Shown in pieces: positions 7,572-14,576 of a DNA stretch of 44,541 bases. Every line of letters starts with the position of its first letter. Position 1 is the stretch's first letter. The stretch spans positions 1 to 44,541 of IMG/VR virus record IMGVR_UViG_2162886007_000060. One strand, given 5' to 3'. The stretch comes from a virus. The notes below the pieces were generated by a model that made no database searches, was not told where the DNA came from, and saw only the letters and a program-made list of their open reading frames with translations. The position numbers and the translations under genes are program-made.

Positions 7572-8459
7572 ATGGTACAAGTCACCAACACCAACACTAC
7601 AGACACAAAGCGCAATGCATCTAACATTGGCGCTGATGTGTTCCACCTTGCTACGATTAAGGATGAGTTAAAGAGCGGACCTATCATGCTAGCTCATACT
7701 TATCCTGCTGAACTCACCTCACTGCTGGCACGTATCACTGGCAGTAAGGACGGCGAAGACAGTATTCGTGGCATGTTGCTTGAATACTGGCATGCTACGC
7801 CAGAGGGCGACACGCATAAGAAGCGCTATGACCAGCTAGTAGCACTCGGCAAGTTGAAAACAGCCGAACAGAAAACCGAACAAGCTACAATGCTGTTGCA
7901 ACAGAATAACGTTGCGATCATGTTGCAGCGGGCAGTGGAAACGTTCCAAGGTATCGACCTGCTACGCAAGGCGCAACGCGATGTGACAGTGACGCGTATT
8001 CATAACCAGCAAAATGCGTTTGCTTGCTACGTATACCGCACTGCTACTGGTGAAGGCGAATGGATACGCTTTAGCGCCGAACAATTGCGCAACGTTGCAA
8101 GTGCTACATTCGACAATGATACGAAAGTCAGTGACATTCGTATAGCTTGCAGCAGTGCGAAGAATGGTGCAGCGAATAAAGACAAGGGCACCAATGGTGA
8201 GCGCATTGCGCCGTCTAAGATAGCCGATGCAGTGACCGCCATTGATACGTCACTTGCCCCGCTGTATAAGGACGATGGCACGTTGGCAGTACCTCCGGGC
8301 GGTATGAAAGCATTGCACCGCTTATGGGCGCAGCTAGATGCAGTCATGTCAGATAATGACAAGGCCAAGGCGAGAGGCGAATACAAGGCAGAAGGCGACA
8401 AAGCCGATGCAGCTATTGCAAAGGTGATTAAGCCTAAGGCTAAGCGTAAGTCAGCCTAA
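7572..8459 (+). CDS. First gene of the early arm, unknown function
   Basis: I choose ATG 7572, which follows an AAGGAACTAGGAC ribosome site; the longer frame from 7500 would begin inside the promoter. The 295-residue product is soluble and mostly helical in character, with a Thr/Asn-rich N-terminus and a Lys/Ala-rich basic tail (PKAKRKSA at the end). I see no enzyme motif. It has its own promoter upstream and a strong terminator downstream, so it is expressed as a single-gene unit immediately on entry. The basic tail would suit nucleic-acid binding. It is one candidate for the protein that reads the repeated dyads, though nothing in the sequence proves this. Confidence 0.8.
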   Translation: MVQVTNTNTTDTKRNASNIGADVFHLATIKDELKSGPIMLAHTYPAELTSLLARITGSKDGEDSIRGMLLEYWHATPEGDTHKKRYDQLVALGKLKTAEQKTEQATMLLQQNNVAIMLQRAVETFQGIDLLRKAQRDVTVTRIHNQQNAFACYVYRTATGEGEWIRFSAEQLRNVASATFDNDTKVSDIRIACSSAKNGAANKDKGTNGERIAPSKIADAVTAIDTSLAPLYKDDGTLAVPPGGMKALHRLWAQLDAVMSDNDKAKARGEYKAEGDKADAAIAKVIKPKAKRKSA

Positions 8460-8468
8460 GCCTAACGT

Positions 8469-8481
8469 TATACACTGTATA
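8469..8481. promoter_or_regulatory. TATACANTGTATA dyad, copy 3
   Basis: Perfect copy extended to a 17-bp palindrome, GTTATACACTGTATAAC (8467-8483). It begins 8 bp after the stop of the first early gene and is followed directly by that gene's terminator. Confidence 0.7.
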
Positions 8482-8488
8482 ACTACTA

Positions 8489-8520
8489 GCCTCCGCGTCA
8501 GCAATGGCGCGGAGGCATTT
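8489..8520 (+). terminator. Intrinsic terminator after the first early gene
   Basis: GCCTCCGCG (8489-8497) pairs perfectly with CGCGGAGGC (8508-8516) across a 10-nt loop and is followed by ATTTCTGTGTCT. It ends the unit begun at promoter 7483-7510. Confidence 0.7.
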
Positions 8521-8822
8521 CTGTGTCTGTTGATGTAGCGTAGCAAGCGAGCAAGCGACCGCCAACTCATGCGCCCGATTACAGCGCCGCGCAGCGTCAC
8601 AGCTACACATGCTATCTAGCACTACAACACCAGCCCCGGAGGGCGTAGCCCGACACAAGCTTCTTCACTGCCGCTGATGACAGTCGCATGTAGAGTAGTT
8701 AGTAGAGTAGTATGTAGTAGTTGTTAATAGCGTAGTGGGCGTTGGGAGGCAAGGGCCTCCTTGGCAGTTGTTGAGTAGTTGTTAAGCTGTGTATAACTAG
8801 TGCTATCACAGAATTAGTAGAC

Positions 8823-8851
8823 TTGCATGTGTTTTCTAGATGTGATATATT
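8823..8851 (+). promoter_or_regulatory. Early promoter 3 (for the DUF932 gene)
   Basis: TTGCAT (8823-8828), a 17-bp spacer and TATATT (8846-8851). The spacer keeps the GATGTG found in its relatives. It is 110 bp upstream of the ATG at 8961, with a dyad in the leader. Confidence 0.65.
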
Positions 8852-8932
8852 ATAGGTATACAAAGAGAGGGAGTACAACTTAGAGTAGAGGCTAGAGTAG
8901 GAATAGTAGTGAGTAGTAGTGAGTGGTGTATA

Positions 8933-8945
8933 TATACACTGTATA
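8933..8945. promoter_or_regulatory. TATACANTGTATA dyad, copy 4 (5' leader)
   Basis: Perfect copy (TATACACTGTATA) in the untranslated leader, 15 bp before the ATG at 8961 and next to its ribosome site. Binding there, or a hairpin in the RNA, could control expression of the DUF932 gene. Confidence 0.7.
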
Positions 8946-8960
8946 ACATGGAGAGCTACA

Positions 8961-9794
8961 ATGGCGCAGCAACAGCTTAGCTTATTCGCAAAGCATGAAG
9001 TTGAAGCAATCGACACTGCACGTGTCTTTAATGACGTAGATGAGATGCAAGCACGAGCACCTGCACTATTCGCTAAATCACCGCATCCTAAGATGAGCGG
9101 TAGATATAGCTTCACTAATACCTACGACATACTGCTGCACATTCACAATCGCGGATTCAAGGTGAGCAGCGTGCAAGGTGGACAGAGAACTTATAACAAG
9201 GTGATGATACGTATGCGTCATGATGCATACGACAAGCGCGATGATGCACCTGAGATTGTCATAGTTGATAGCCATGATGGCACCAGTAGATTGAAGATGA
9301 TGCTCGGTATTATCAGGTTCATATGCATGAATGGCATGGTCGCTGGTGATATGCTGTATAGTAGATCATTCATACATCTAGCTCCTGACTTGATGGAGCA
9401 GGTGATGTTAGAACTAGATGATATACAACAGCACATCACTGCGTTGGAGAAGCGCGTACAGCGCATGAAGAACTACACAACTAACATCGGTGAGCGCATA
9501 CTGCTAGCCGATGCAGCTATCAAAGCTCGCTTCAATCGTGATGAAGATAGACCAGCTAGCTTCATAGCTGACATGCGCCAGCGTATGCTGCACACTCGTC
9601 GCAGTGATGATGAGAGCAAGGACATGTACACTGTGATGAATGTGATACAGGAGAATGTGTTACGAGGTGGTATGACATATCACATCAGCAACACCATTCG
9701 CCGCGTAGCTCCGATCACCAATGTTGATCGTAACCTATTGATTAACCATACACTATGGCGTGAAGCTGAGGGCTTGATCGCTAAGGCTGCTTAG
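8961..9794 (+). CDS. DUF932-family phage/plasmid protein
   Basis: I choose ATG 8961 after a GGAGAG ribosome site; the longer frame from 8919 would run through the dyad. The 277-residue product shows the DUF932 pattern: a VDSHDGTSRLKMM segment (about residues 103-115) followed by GIIRFICMNGMV, a His-containing helix and a long coiled region (about 145-175). DUF932 proteins are common on phages, plasmids and integrative elements, often near replication genes, but their biochemical role is not established. The gene is a separate unit with its own promoter (8823-8851). A dyad directly follows its stop codon. Confidence 0.8.
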   Translation: MAQQQLSLFAKHEVEAIDTARVFNDVDEMQARAPALFAKSPHPKMSGRYSFTNTYDILLHIHNRGFKVSSVQGGQRTYNKVMIRMRHDAYDKRDDAPEIVIVDSHDGTSRLKMMLGIIRFICMNGMVAGDMLYSRSFIHLAPDLMEQVMLELDDIQQHITALEKRVQRMKNYTTNIGERILLADAAIKARFNRDEDRPASFIADMRQRMLHTRRSDDESKDMYTVMNVIQENVLRGGMTYHISNTIRRVAPITNVDRNLLINHTLWREAEGLIAKAA

Positions 9795-9807
9795 TATACA
9801 GTGTATA
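9795..9807. promoter_or_regulatory. TATACANTGTATA dyad, copy 5
   Basis: Perfect copy (TATACAGTGTATA) beginning at the very next base after the TAG stop of the DUF932 gene. It is followed by the hairpin at 9827-9853. Confidence 0.7.
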
Positions 9808-9826
9808 ACGTTGTGGCAACGGTAGC

Positions 9827-9853
9827 GGTGAGTGGCCGTGCTTAACACTCACC
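9827..9853 (+). terminator. Hairpin between the DUF932 and PEP-CTERM genes
   Basis: GGTGAGTG (9827-9834) pairs perfectly with CACTCACC (9846-9853) across an 11-nt loop. There is no T-run, so it may slow, attenuate or protect rather than terminate. It ends 19 bp before the PEP-CTERM start codon, close to its ribosome site. Confidence 0.45.
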
Positions 9854-9872
9854 ATCCTAGGAGACTACAAAC

Positions 9873-10685
9873 ATGAGGCTGACAAGAGGAATACTAGCAG
9901 CAATCGCGCTGTTAGCGGTGGCAGATATAGCACGTGCTGTAACTGTTGACGACCCACTTCACGGCATCATCTGCAGTGGAGTAGGTACTGGCTGCAGTAA
10001 TGCAGCGGACAATGGTAGCTTCACGCCATTGTCACAAACAAACAACTGGAGCTTCGCTATTAGCCCCGGTCCTGCAACTGGTGACTTGACGTTGGTGTTC
10101 TTAGTACCTACCAACACAATCAACGTCGCCTTGTTCAACCTACCCGGCATTACTGACAACAACTTACCCACTATTGGAGCAACAGTATTCGATAGGGTGA
10201 ACTTGTTCACAGCAGCATCACCGGGTGTGTCTACATACTTAGGCTTAGCAGGTGCCTTCTCACCTACTAACAACTTCGCCAACAGCAGTGCTGGTGAAGC
10301 TACACTCAATCCCGGTTTCTTGGGTGCGTTCCTAGCATTCACCTTAACACTTAACGATGTGACACTAGGTGATGTTGCTAGTACTACAACAGCACATGAC
10401 TTCTCGTTTGGCAGTAACTTGCCAGCCGGGACTGTGATCTTAGGGTTGTTCATTGAGGAGTTCGACAAACATGGCAACCCCTGCACTAACAACTGTGCTA
10501 TAGGCACAGCAGCTAGTGCTGATTTAGTAATCACACCATTTGCTGCAGAAACCCCACTACCAGCCGCAGTGTGGCTGTTCGGTGGTGGCTTAGGTGTGTT
10601 AGGTGTGTTAAGCAGACGTAGGCGTAAGTCAAGAGGTGCGTGGGATGACTTACCACGTGTAGACTTCTTGCCTAAAGTTGTGTAA
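9873..10685 (+). CDS. PEP-CTERM-type exported surface protein
   Basis: The 270-residue protein has an N-terminal signal peptide (basic MRLTR, hydrophobic core, cut near ADIARAV). Its middle region is Asn/Thr/Gly-rich with four cysteines. The C-terminal sorting signal has PLPAAVWLFGGG (about 228-239), a short hydrophobic helix and RRRRK (about 248-252). That triad is the hallmark of PEP-CTERM proteins, which exosortase processes in Gram-negative bacteria that make extracellular polysaccharide. Unusually, 18 residues follow the basic cluster; the signal normally ends there. The ribosome site TAGGAG is good. A dyad and hairpin precede the gene and a hairpin array follows it, so it looks like an inserted single-gene unit (moron). 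A surface-altering or superinfection-related role is inference. Confidence 0.9.
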   Translation: MRLTRGILAAIALLAVADIARAVTVDDPLHGIICSGVGTGCSNAADNGSFTPLSQTNNWSFAISPGPATGDLTLVFLVPTNTINVALFNLPGITDNNLPTIGATVFDRVNLFTAASPGVSTYLGLAGAFSPTNNFANSSAGEATLNPGFLGAFLAFTLTLNDVTLGDVASTTTAHDFSFGSNLPAGTVILGLFIEEFDKHGNPCTNNCAIGTAASADLVITPFAAETPLPAAVWLFGGGLGVLGVLSRRRRKSRGAWDDLPRVDFLPKVV

Positions 10686-10712
10686 GTTAGTTGTAGTAGT
10701 ACTACTCTAAAG

Positions 10713-10789
10713 GCAACGGCGCTTTTACTAACTACCAGCAAGAGCGCCGTTGCTCTAGCGAGCAACAGCGTTCGGGCACTTCGTGCCCG
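10713..10789 (+). terminator. Hairpin array with mutually exclusive stems after the PEP-CTERM gene
   Basis: Stem 1 pairs GCAACGGCGCT (10713-10723) with AGCGCCGTTGC (10743-10753). Stem 2 pairs GTTGCTC (10749-10755) with GAGCAAC (10760-10766) and shares bases with stem 1, so both cannot form at once. Stem 3 is CGGGCAC-TTC-GTGCCCG (10773-10789). No strong T-run follows. The arrangement resembles an attenuator or a structured terminator separating the PEP-CTERM unit from the next operon. Confidence 0.6.
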
Positions 10790-10848
10790 TAGTGTGTGCC
10801 TTGTTACATACATAGGCGTAGTTACAACATCATGAAAGGAGCCAAGTT

Positions 10849-10974
10849 ATGAATAGCTTGCAGTACATGCAGTATTGGGAACGCGACATAGCGCCAATAA
10901 TGTACTACGGCGATGCTCGTTGGTGCAGCAGGTGTGAGTGGTTAATCCCCGGTTACGACATATGGTGGTGCTAA
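10849..10974 (+). CDS. 41-residue Cys-x2-Cys protein
   Basis: ATG 10849 follows a strong AAAGGAG ribosome site. The 41-residue product is Trp/Tyr-rich, contains WCSRCEW (a Cys-x2-Cys knuckle) and ends in WWC. The next gene starts one base after its stop. It is the first of several tiny cysteine-bearing proteins in this arm. The family and function are unknown; metal binding is a guess from the cysteines. Confidence 0.65.
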   Translation: MNSLQYMQYWERDIAPIMYYGDARWCSRCEWLIPGYDIWWC

Positions 10975-10975
10975 C

Positions 10976-11926
10976 ATGTTAGCACAATCATGGCTATATG
11001 GCCGTCGTATGACTTCTCCGCACGATGCCATACTTGAGCGTCATCTCAAGCTGCCCGATCAATTCAATCCTCATTCATCAGTAGCAGTGTTGAACACGTT
11101 GGCTGAACGTATAGTGTTCACTGACGATGTGCCTTCACTGCTATACGACATGCACGATAATAGGCAGCTAACCTACGAAGGCATGTTGACCAGTGTTAAA
11201 CTCCCATTCGATTGCTTCTGGCTAGAATACCGTAGCGTACTAGGCATAGGTGATGTGTATGAAGCTAAGCGTGCCGAGTATGGTGCGCTAGTCATGCGCA
11301 TGCCTAACGACCGTGTGCGTATGTACATAGTGATAGGTACAGACTTCGTTGATCTAGGCACTATCTCTAGCCTAGCCTACGTTGTTGAGTTTGAACATTG
11401 GCCTCCTGTCATGATGCCAATGCTTAGCAAGTCGTTGAACAGCAAAGCATTGCAGTTCTACATCAACTACGCGTACAATCGTGACAAGATCGAGAGTAAG
11501 GATGAAGACGCCACTAACATCATCGGTGGCATCGTCACTGAATTAATCTTCGGCATCTTCCTAGTCACACAGCCGAAAGTCTACAATGATGAGAAGATCG
11601 AGTGGCACCCTAAGAAACAAGGTGCACGTGCTAAGCACGGCAAGCCTCCGTTGTTGGAGTATCGCCGCATTCGCTTGCGTATCACTAAGCCTGTGAAGCG
11701 GTACAACAGTCAACCGACCGCCAGAACGCGCGGTATACAGTGTATAGACAACGAACACGACACGGAGAGTAGCGATGCTATCAATCATCGACGCTACCAC
11801 AAGGTCATGGGTCACTTCAGGCACTATCTACGTCACGATCCTGCTTACACCGTATGGATAGAGCCTCATTATCGCGGTGATCCTGCTCTTGGTATCACAT
11901 TCACAGAGCGAGATGTAACCAAATGA
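10976..11926 (+). CDS. Unknown conserved-looking early protein
   Basis: The 316-residue protein starts at an ATG one base after the preceding stop; a second ATG at 11009 is possible. It has a mixed alpha/beta character with hydrophobic strands near residues 100-150, a Lys/Arg-rich stretch near 210-240 and a His/Arg-rich C-terminal part with HKVMGHFRHYL and WIEPHYRGDPALG. That His/Arg/Glu clustering would suit nucleic-acid or nucleotide handling, but I recognise no enzyme family. A perfect dyad copy (11734) lies within the coding sequence. Its stop overlaps the next start (ATGA). Confidence 0.75.
   Translation: MLAQSWLYGRRMTSPHDAILERHLKLPDQFNPHSSVAVLNTLAERIVFTDDVPSLLYDMHDNRQLTYEGMLTSVKLPFDCFWLEYRSVLGIGDVYEAKRAEYGALVMRMPNDRVRMYIVIGTDFVDLGTISSLAYVVEFEHWPPVMMPMLSKSLNSKALQFYINYAYNRDKIESKDEDATNIIGGIVTELIFGIFLVTQPKVYNDEKIEWHPKKQGARAKHGKPPLLEYRRIRLRITKPVKRYNSQPTARTRGIQCIDNEHDTESSDAINHRRYHKVMGHFRHYLRHDPAYTVWIEPHYRGDPALGITFTERDVTK
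11734..11746. promoter_or_regulatory. TATACANTGTATA dyad, copy 6 (inside a gene)
   Basis: Perfect copy (TATACAGTGTATA) within the gene at 10976-11926, where it encodes part of the peptide GIQCID. Confidence 0.6.
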
Positions 11927-12099
11927 CTGACACTCAAACACCGAAACAAGTGCGTGACTACGCATGTGTATTGTGTGGTCACGCGTGGACTGCATCTGTC
12001 GAGCTTCATAATGGAGCTAACTTGTGGTGTCCTGAGTGTTCTAGCAACTACTCAATCAAGGTATCTCCTACTCATGGAGCAGATGAGGTGGACAAATGA
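11923..12099 (+). CDS. 58-residue zinc-ribbon protein
   Basis: The ATG overlaps the previous stop (ATGA) and the stop overlaps the next start in the same way. The product has two Cys pairs, CVLC near residue 16 and CPEC near residue 37, spaced like a classical zinc ribbon, with a beta-rich segment between them. Such mini-ribbons often serve as DNA-, RNA- or protein-docking modules. The specific partner is unknown. Confidence 0.75.
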   Translation: MTDTQTPKQVRDYACVLCGHAWTASVELHNGANLWCPECSSNYSIKVSPTHGADEVDK

Positions 12100-12284
12100 C
12101 ACTATACTCATTCAACCCACTCTGTGCATTCTGCCACCTACCTCTAGCCAAGGGAGAAGGCAATGACTGTTGGCCGTTTATTGTCTCTGGCCTATGTTGC
12201 GATGATTGCGATGATACTATCGTCTATCCGCACCGTTGTGTCATACTTGCAACTCCTAGAACCACCAATGATAAGGTTCACTAG
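12096..12284 (+). CDS. 62-residue Cys-rich protein
   Basis: Coupled by ATGA to the zinc-ribbon gene before it. The product contains CAFCHLPL and, about 20 residues on, CCDDC plus a further Cys, a likely metal-binding arrangement (treble-clef or HNH-like knuckle without the catalytic half). The family is not recognised. A longer overlapping frame begins at 12163, but its better start is at 12286, after this gene. Confidence 0.65.
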   Translation: MTLYSFNPLCAFCHLPLAKGEGNDCWPFIVSGLCCDDCDDTIVYPHRCVILATPRTTNDKVH

Positions 12285-12285
12285 C

Positions 12286-12519
12286 ATGGCAGACAGAGAG
12301 AACATCTGGCTACAGCCGGGAACACGTGCACACATGCTTGTCTACAAAGACGGCAAGTGGCAAGTGTGGACTAGCACCAACTCGCGCAGTGGTGATAGTG
12401 ATTTGTGGTGTGGTACTTACATGGAACTACACCCCAATGGAATGTGTATACAGTGTACACGTACTGAAGCGTATGTGAACAACATCGTAGTAAGACCAGC
12501 AACAGGGGATGCAACATGA
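12286..12519 (+). CDS. Small protein, unknown
   Basis: I choose ATG 12286, one base after the preceding stop, giving 77 residues; the longer frame from 12163 lies over the upstream gene and would begin with an odd hydrophobic stretch. The product is beta-rich (LVYKDGKWQVWTS) with Cys residues near its centre, and it carries a one-mismatch dyad copy (12447) in its coding sequence. Its stop overlaps the next start. Confidence 0.6.
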   Translation: MADRENIWLQPGTRAHMLVYKDGKWQVWTSTNSRSGDSDLWCGTYMELHPNGMCIQCTRTEAYVNNIVVRPATGDAT

Positions 12520-12929
12520 CTAACAACGGTGGTAAGCCTTTGGTAGATCAACTACACGAACAAGCTGCACGCGGTGTAGAGGCTATCCAGTTGATAGTAA
12601 CTGAACGCGATGACCTACGCCTACAATCAGATCGTATGAGCGCTGAACTCGCACTCATACGCGAGCGCAACAATCAACTAGAGAGCCGTCTTAAAACGGC
12701 AACAGTCGAGCGTGACCACTACATGCGTCACGCTGTTGAGTTAGTGAGTAGACTTAACAACATTCAGTTGTTGATAGTGAGTGCAGTAGAGGAAGCAGGT
12801 AGAGTAGCCTATCGACCATCGCTTGTAGGCAAGGCACGAGAGCATGAGACAGTAACTAGTGAAGATGTTAAAGCTATTGAAGGCATCTTGAAGCGCCTAC
12901 CACAGAACAATGGGGATACAACACAATGA
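12516..12929 (+). CDS. Coiled-coil protein
   Basis: The 137-residue product is coupled to both neighbours by ATGA overlaps. Residues 10-85 form an almost continuous charged heptad-like helix (Glu/Arg/Leu/Gln-rich), followed by a short basic link and a C-terminal helix. It is probably a dimerising or scaffolding factor. I recognise no family. Its position directly ahead of the GHKL-like ATPase gene raises the possibility that it works with that protein. Confidence 0.7.
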   Translation: MTNNGGKPLVDQLHEQAARGVEAIQLIVTERDDLRLQSDRMSAELALIRERNNQLESRLKTATVERDHYMRHAVELVSRLNNIQLLIVSAVEEAGRVAYRPSLVGKAREHETVTSEDVKAIEGILKRLPQNNGDTTQ

Positions 12930-14173
12930 CTAAAGCTATATGCTTCTACAACGATGGCACTCTAGATCACCGTGCATTCACCATGCTCGGCTTGAGTGCT
13001 AAGTCAGATGACAAAGCCATAGGCTTCTTCGGCACTGGCTTCAAGTACGCTATCGCTACACTCCTACGCTGTGGCTGTGATATAACTGTACACGTGCACG
13101 ACAAACATGGTGAGTTCGATGAGTACAAGTTCTTCTCTGTGCAAGGCCACTTCCGTGACAAAGAGGTGGAGTTCATCTACTACAACGATGGCAAGAGTGA
13201 CCACGAACTGCCATTCACTACACACTTGGGTGCCAACTGGAAGCTGTGGCAAGCCTATCGTGAGCTATACACCAACGCGCTCGATGAAGGTGGTGGTGTA
13301 GAGCTAGTTGACGACATACATTGCTTCAACCCTGCCATTGGCGACGTATGTGTGTACGTCATGGGTGATGAGTTTATACGTGTATATGAGCAGCGTGCCA
13401 AGTACTTCTTGAAGGCTGAACCACTCGCTGCATCCTTCCGTATGCGTTGCGTTGAGAAGATAGCCGATAGTGACAACGTTGTATACTACAAGACCATGTA
13501 CACCGGCACTAAGTTGGACAAGCCTACTCACTTCACTTACGACTACACAACCACAGTAGAGCTAACTGAGGATAGAACTATAGGCGATACATGGTCACTA
13601 CGCCATCACATCAGCCACCTGTGGCTAGAGCACATGAGCTATGACTTCCTTATTCAACACCTACCAGCTATAGCCAATGAGAAGATGTACGAGAACCAAC
13701 TCTCTGCAGACTACTGCACACCTAGCGATGACTTCAATCGTGCGTGTGCTTATCTCAATCAGCACCACCGCTCGATGCCACTATGGGCGCGTGATGCATA
13801 CAACCGTAGTCGCCCATTCGATGAACAAGTTGAGCACTTCAAGCCTAACAGGTGGCAGCGTACTCAACTCAAACGTGCCATTGCTATCCTACACTACAAC
13901 GGGAGCATGATTGACCCTGCTACTATAACCACGTGCGCTTCTCTACCCGAAGACGTTATAGGCTTGTACAAGAACGGCACAATCTACATCACTAAGGAAG
14001 CGTTCGAGCGTGGCTTCTTAGCACTACTCGGCACGTTGTATGAAGAATACACACACCTAACTACTGGCTACGAAGATGGCACTAATCGGCTGCAGAACTT
14101 GCTAGTAGATAAAGTAGCCAACCTGATGCAGCAAGTCTATGAGATGGACAAGGAAACTGAGGGGAGTGAATGA
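12926..14173 (+). CDS. GHKL-like ATPase with permuted motifs and degenerate peptidase-like tail
   Basis: Near the N-terminus (about residues 9-43) the protein reads YNDGTLD, GLSAKSDDK and IGFFGTGFKYAIA. This matches the consecutive G1, SxK and G2 boxes of Hsp90/MutL/MORC-type ATPases. The N-box-like RELYTNALDEGGG comes later (about 112-124), although in normal GHKL proteins it comes first; the order suggests a circular permutation. The last 50 residues hold LYEEYTHLTTGYED (about 371-384), which resembles a metallopeptidase HExxH with the first His replaced by Glu. The gene is ATGA-coupled on both sides. ATP binding is a reasonable inference; the substrate and role (host takeover, counter-defence, DNA handling) are unknown. 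Confidence 0.65.
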   Translation: MTKAICFYNDGTLDHRAFTMLGLSAKSDDKAIGFFGTGFKYAIATLLRCGCDITVHVHDKHGEFDEYKFFSVQGHFRDKEVEFIYYNDGKSDHELPFTTHLGANWKLWQAYRELYTNALDEGGGVELVDDIHCFNPAIGDVCVYVMGDEFIRVYEQRAKYFLKAEPLAASFRMRCVEKIADSDNVVYYKTMYTGTKLDKPTHFTYDYTTTVELTEDRTIGDTWSLRHHISHLWLEHMSYDFLIQHLPAIANEKMYENQLSADYCTPSDDFNRACAYLNQHHRSMPLWARDAYNRSRPFDEQVEHFKPNRWQRTQLKRAIAILHYNGSMIDPATITTCASLPEDVIGLYKNGTIYITKEAFERGFLALLGTLYEEYTHLTTGYEDGTNRLQNLLVDKVANLMQQVYEMDKETEGSE

Positions 14174-14331
14174 CTATGCACATAGTAATCTTAGGCGATC
14201 CTATCAACGGCTACACCTTCGTAGGTCCATTCCCTACTAAGGCTGACGCAGAGCTATACATCGACGAAGATGGCAGCGACGACTGCGCGTGGACTGTCAT
14301 GCTAACTGAACCGGGGGAGGTTAAGGACTAG
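14170..14331 (+). CDS. 53-residue acidic phage protein
   Basis: ATGA-coupled to the ATPase gene. The product begins MTMHIVILGDPINGYTFVG and continues with an Asp/Glu-rich helix and a Trp-containing strand. The layout (a short strand, a G-x-x-F-x-G-P-F turn, then an acidic helix) matches a common family of tiny uncharacterised phage proteins. No enzymatic motif is visible. The start is well supported by the overlap. Confidence 0.7.
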   Translation: MTMHIVILGDPINGYTFVGPFPTKADAELYIDEDGSDDCAWTVMLTEPGEVKD

Positions 14332-14333
14332 TC

Positions 14334-14576
14334 ATGTTACAACTGCTCTACTACTACAAGACAACACTCACTGTGTTCGTACTCGTCTACCTACTGCCCG
14401 TCATTGCGTTCATCTATGCTGTCAAACACCGACAAGTGTTGAGCAAGATCAACTACGCTGCATGGCTAGTAGGCACATTCTACGGTGGCATGACACTATG
14501 GAGCTTGTACTGGCTGCTCTTTAGTGGTGAAGCTAGCGCTAGCCGGTGTTGGGACGGAGGGCATTTGATATGCTAG
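14334..14576 (+). CDS. Small inner-membrane protein, two helices
   Basis: The 80-residue product has a hydrophobic segment near residues 10-30 (TVFVLVYLLPVIAFIYAV) and another near 43-65 (WLVGTFYGGMTLWSLYWLL), with a basic loop between them, so both ends may face the same side. It begins 2 bp after the preceding stop. Such proteins in early phage operons can act in superinfection exclusion or host membrane remodelling, or be holin-like, but the early position argues against a lysis role. Function is not assigned. Confidence 0.65.
   Translation: MLQLLYYYKTTLTVFVLVYLLPVIAFIYAVKHRQVLSKINYAAWLVGTFYGGMTLWSLYWLLFSGEASASRCWDGGHLIC

Larger units (their letters stand above)
8460..8960. other. Intergenic regulatory region, possible origin
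   Basis: A 500-bp gap without a convincing gene. It holds a dyad (8469-8481), a terminator (8489-8520), a GC-rich hairpin GGAGGC-AAGG-GCCTCC (8745-8760), clustered AGTAG-type short repeats at 8690-8730 and 8881-8925, a 12-bp direct repeat AGTAGTTGTTAA (8716-8727 and 8774-8785), one TTATACACA (DnaA-box-like) on the minus strand (8788-8796), a promoter (8823-8851) and a second dyad (8933-8945). The repeat density and AT-rich stretch would suit a replication origin, but that is inference. Confidence 0.5.

Noticed and set aside
8788-8796. DnaA-box-like TTATACACA
   Set aside because: Two further matches occur (about 19541 and 38388), near the number expected by chance for an 8-base pattern on two strands. 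It is not evidence of an origin by itself.
8440-9115. Minus-strand frames across the 8.4-9.1 kb gap
   Set aside because: They run through the terminator, promoter and dyads and overlap the DUF932 gene start. No ribosome site or neighbour on that strand supports them.
9959-10813. Long antisense reading frame (284 codons) over the PEP-CTERM gene
   Set aside because: It lies on the opposite strand to a gene with a signal peptide, a sorting signal and a good ribosome site. It has no ribosome site or coupling of its own and a composition typical of a shadow frame.
14546-14569. Longer start for the basic helical protein at 14570
   Set aside because: ATG 14570 has a GGAGGG site at the right spacing, whereas the earlier ATG has none.
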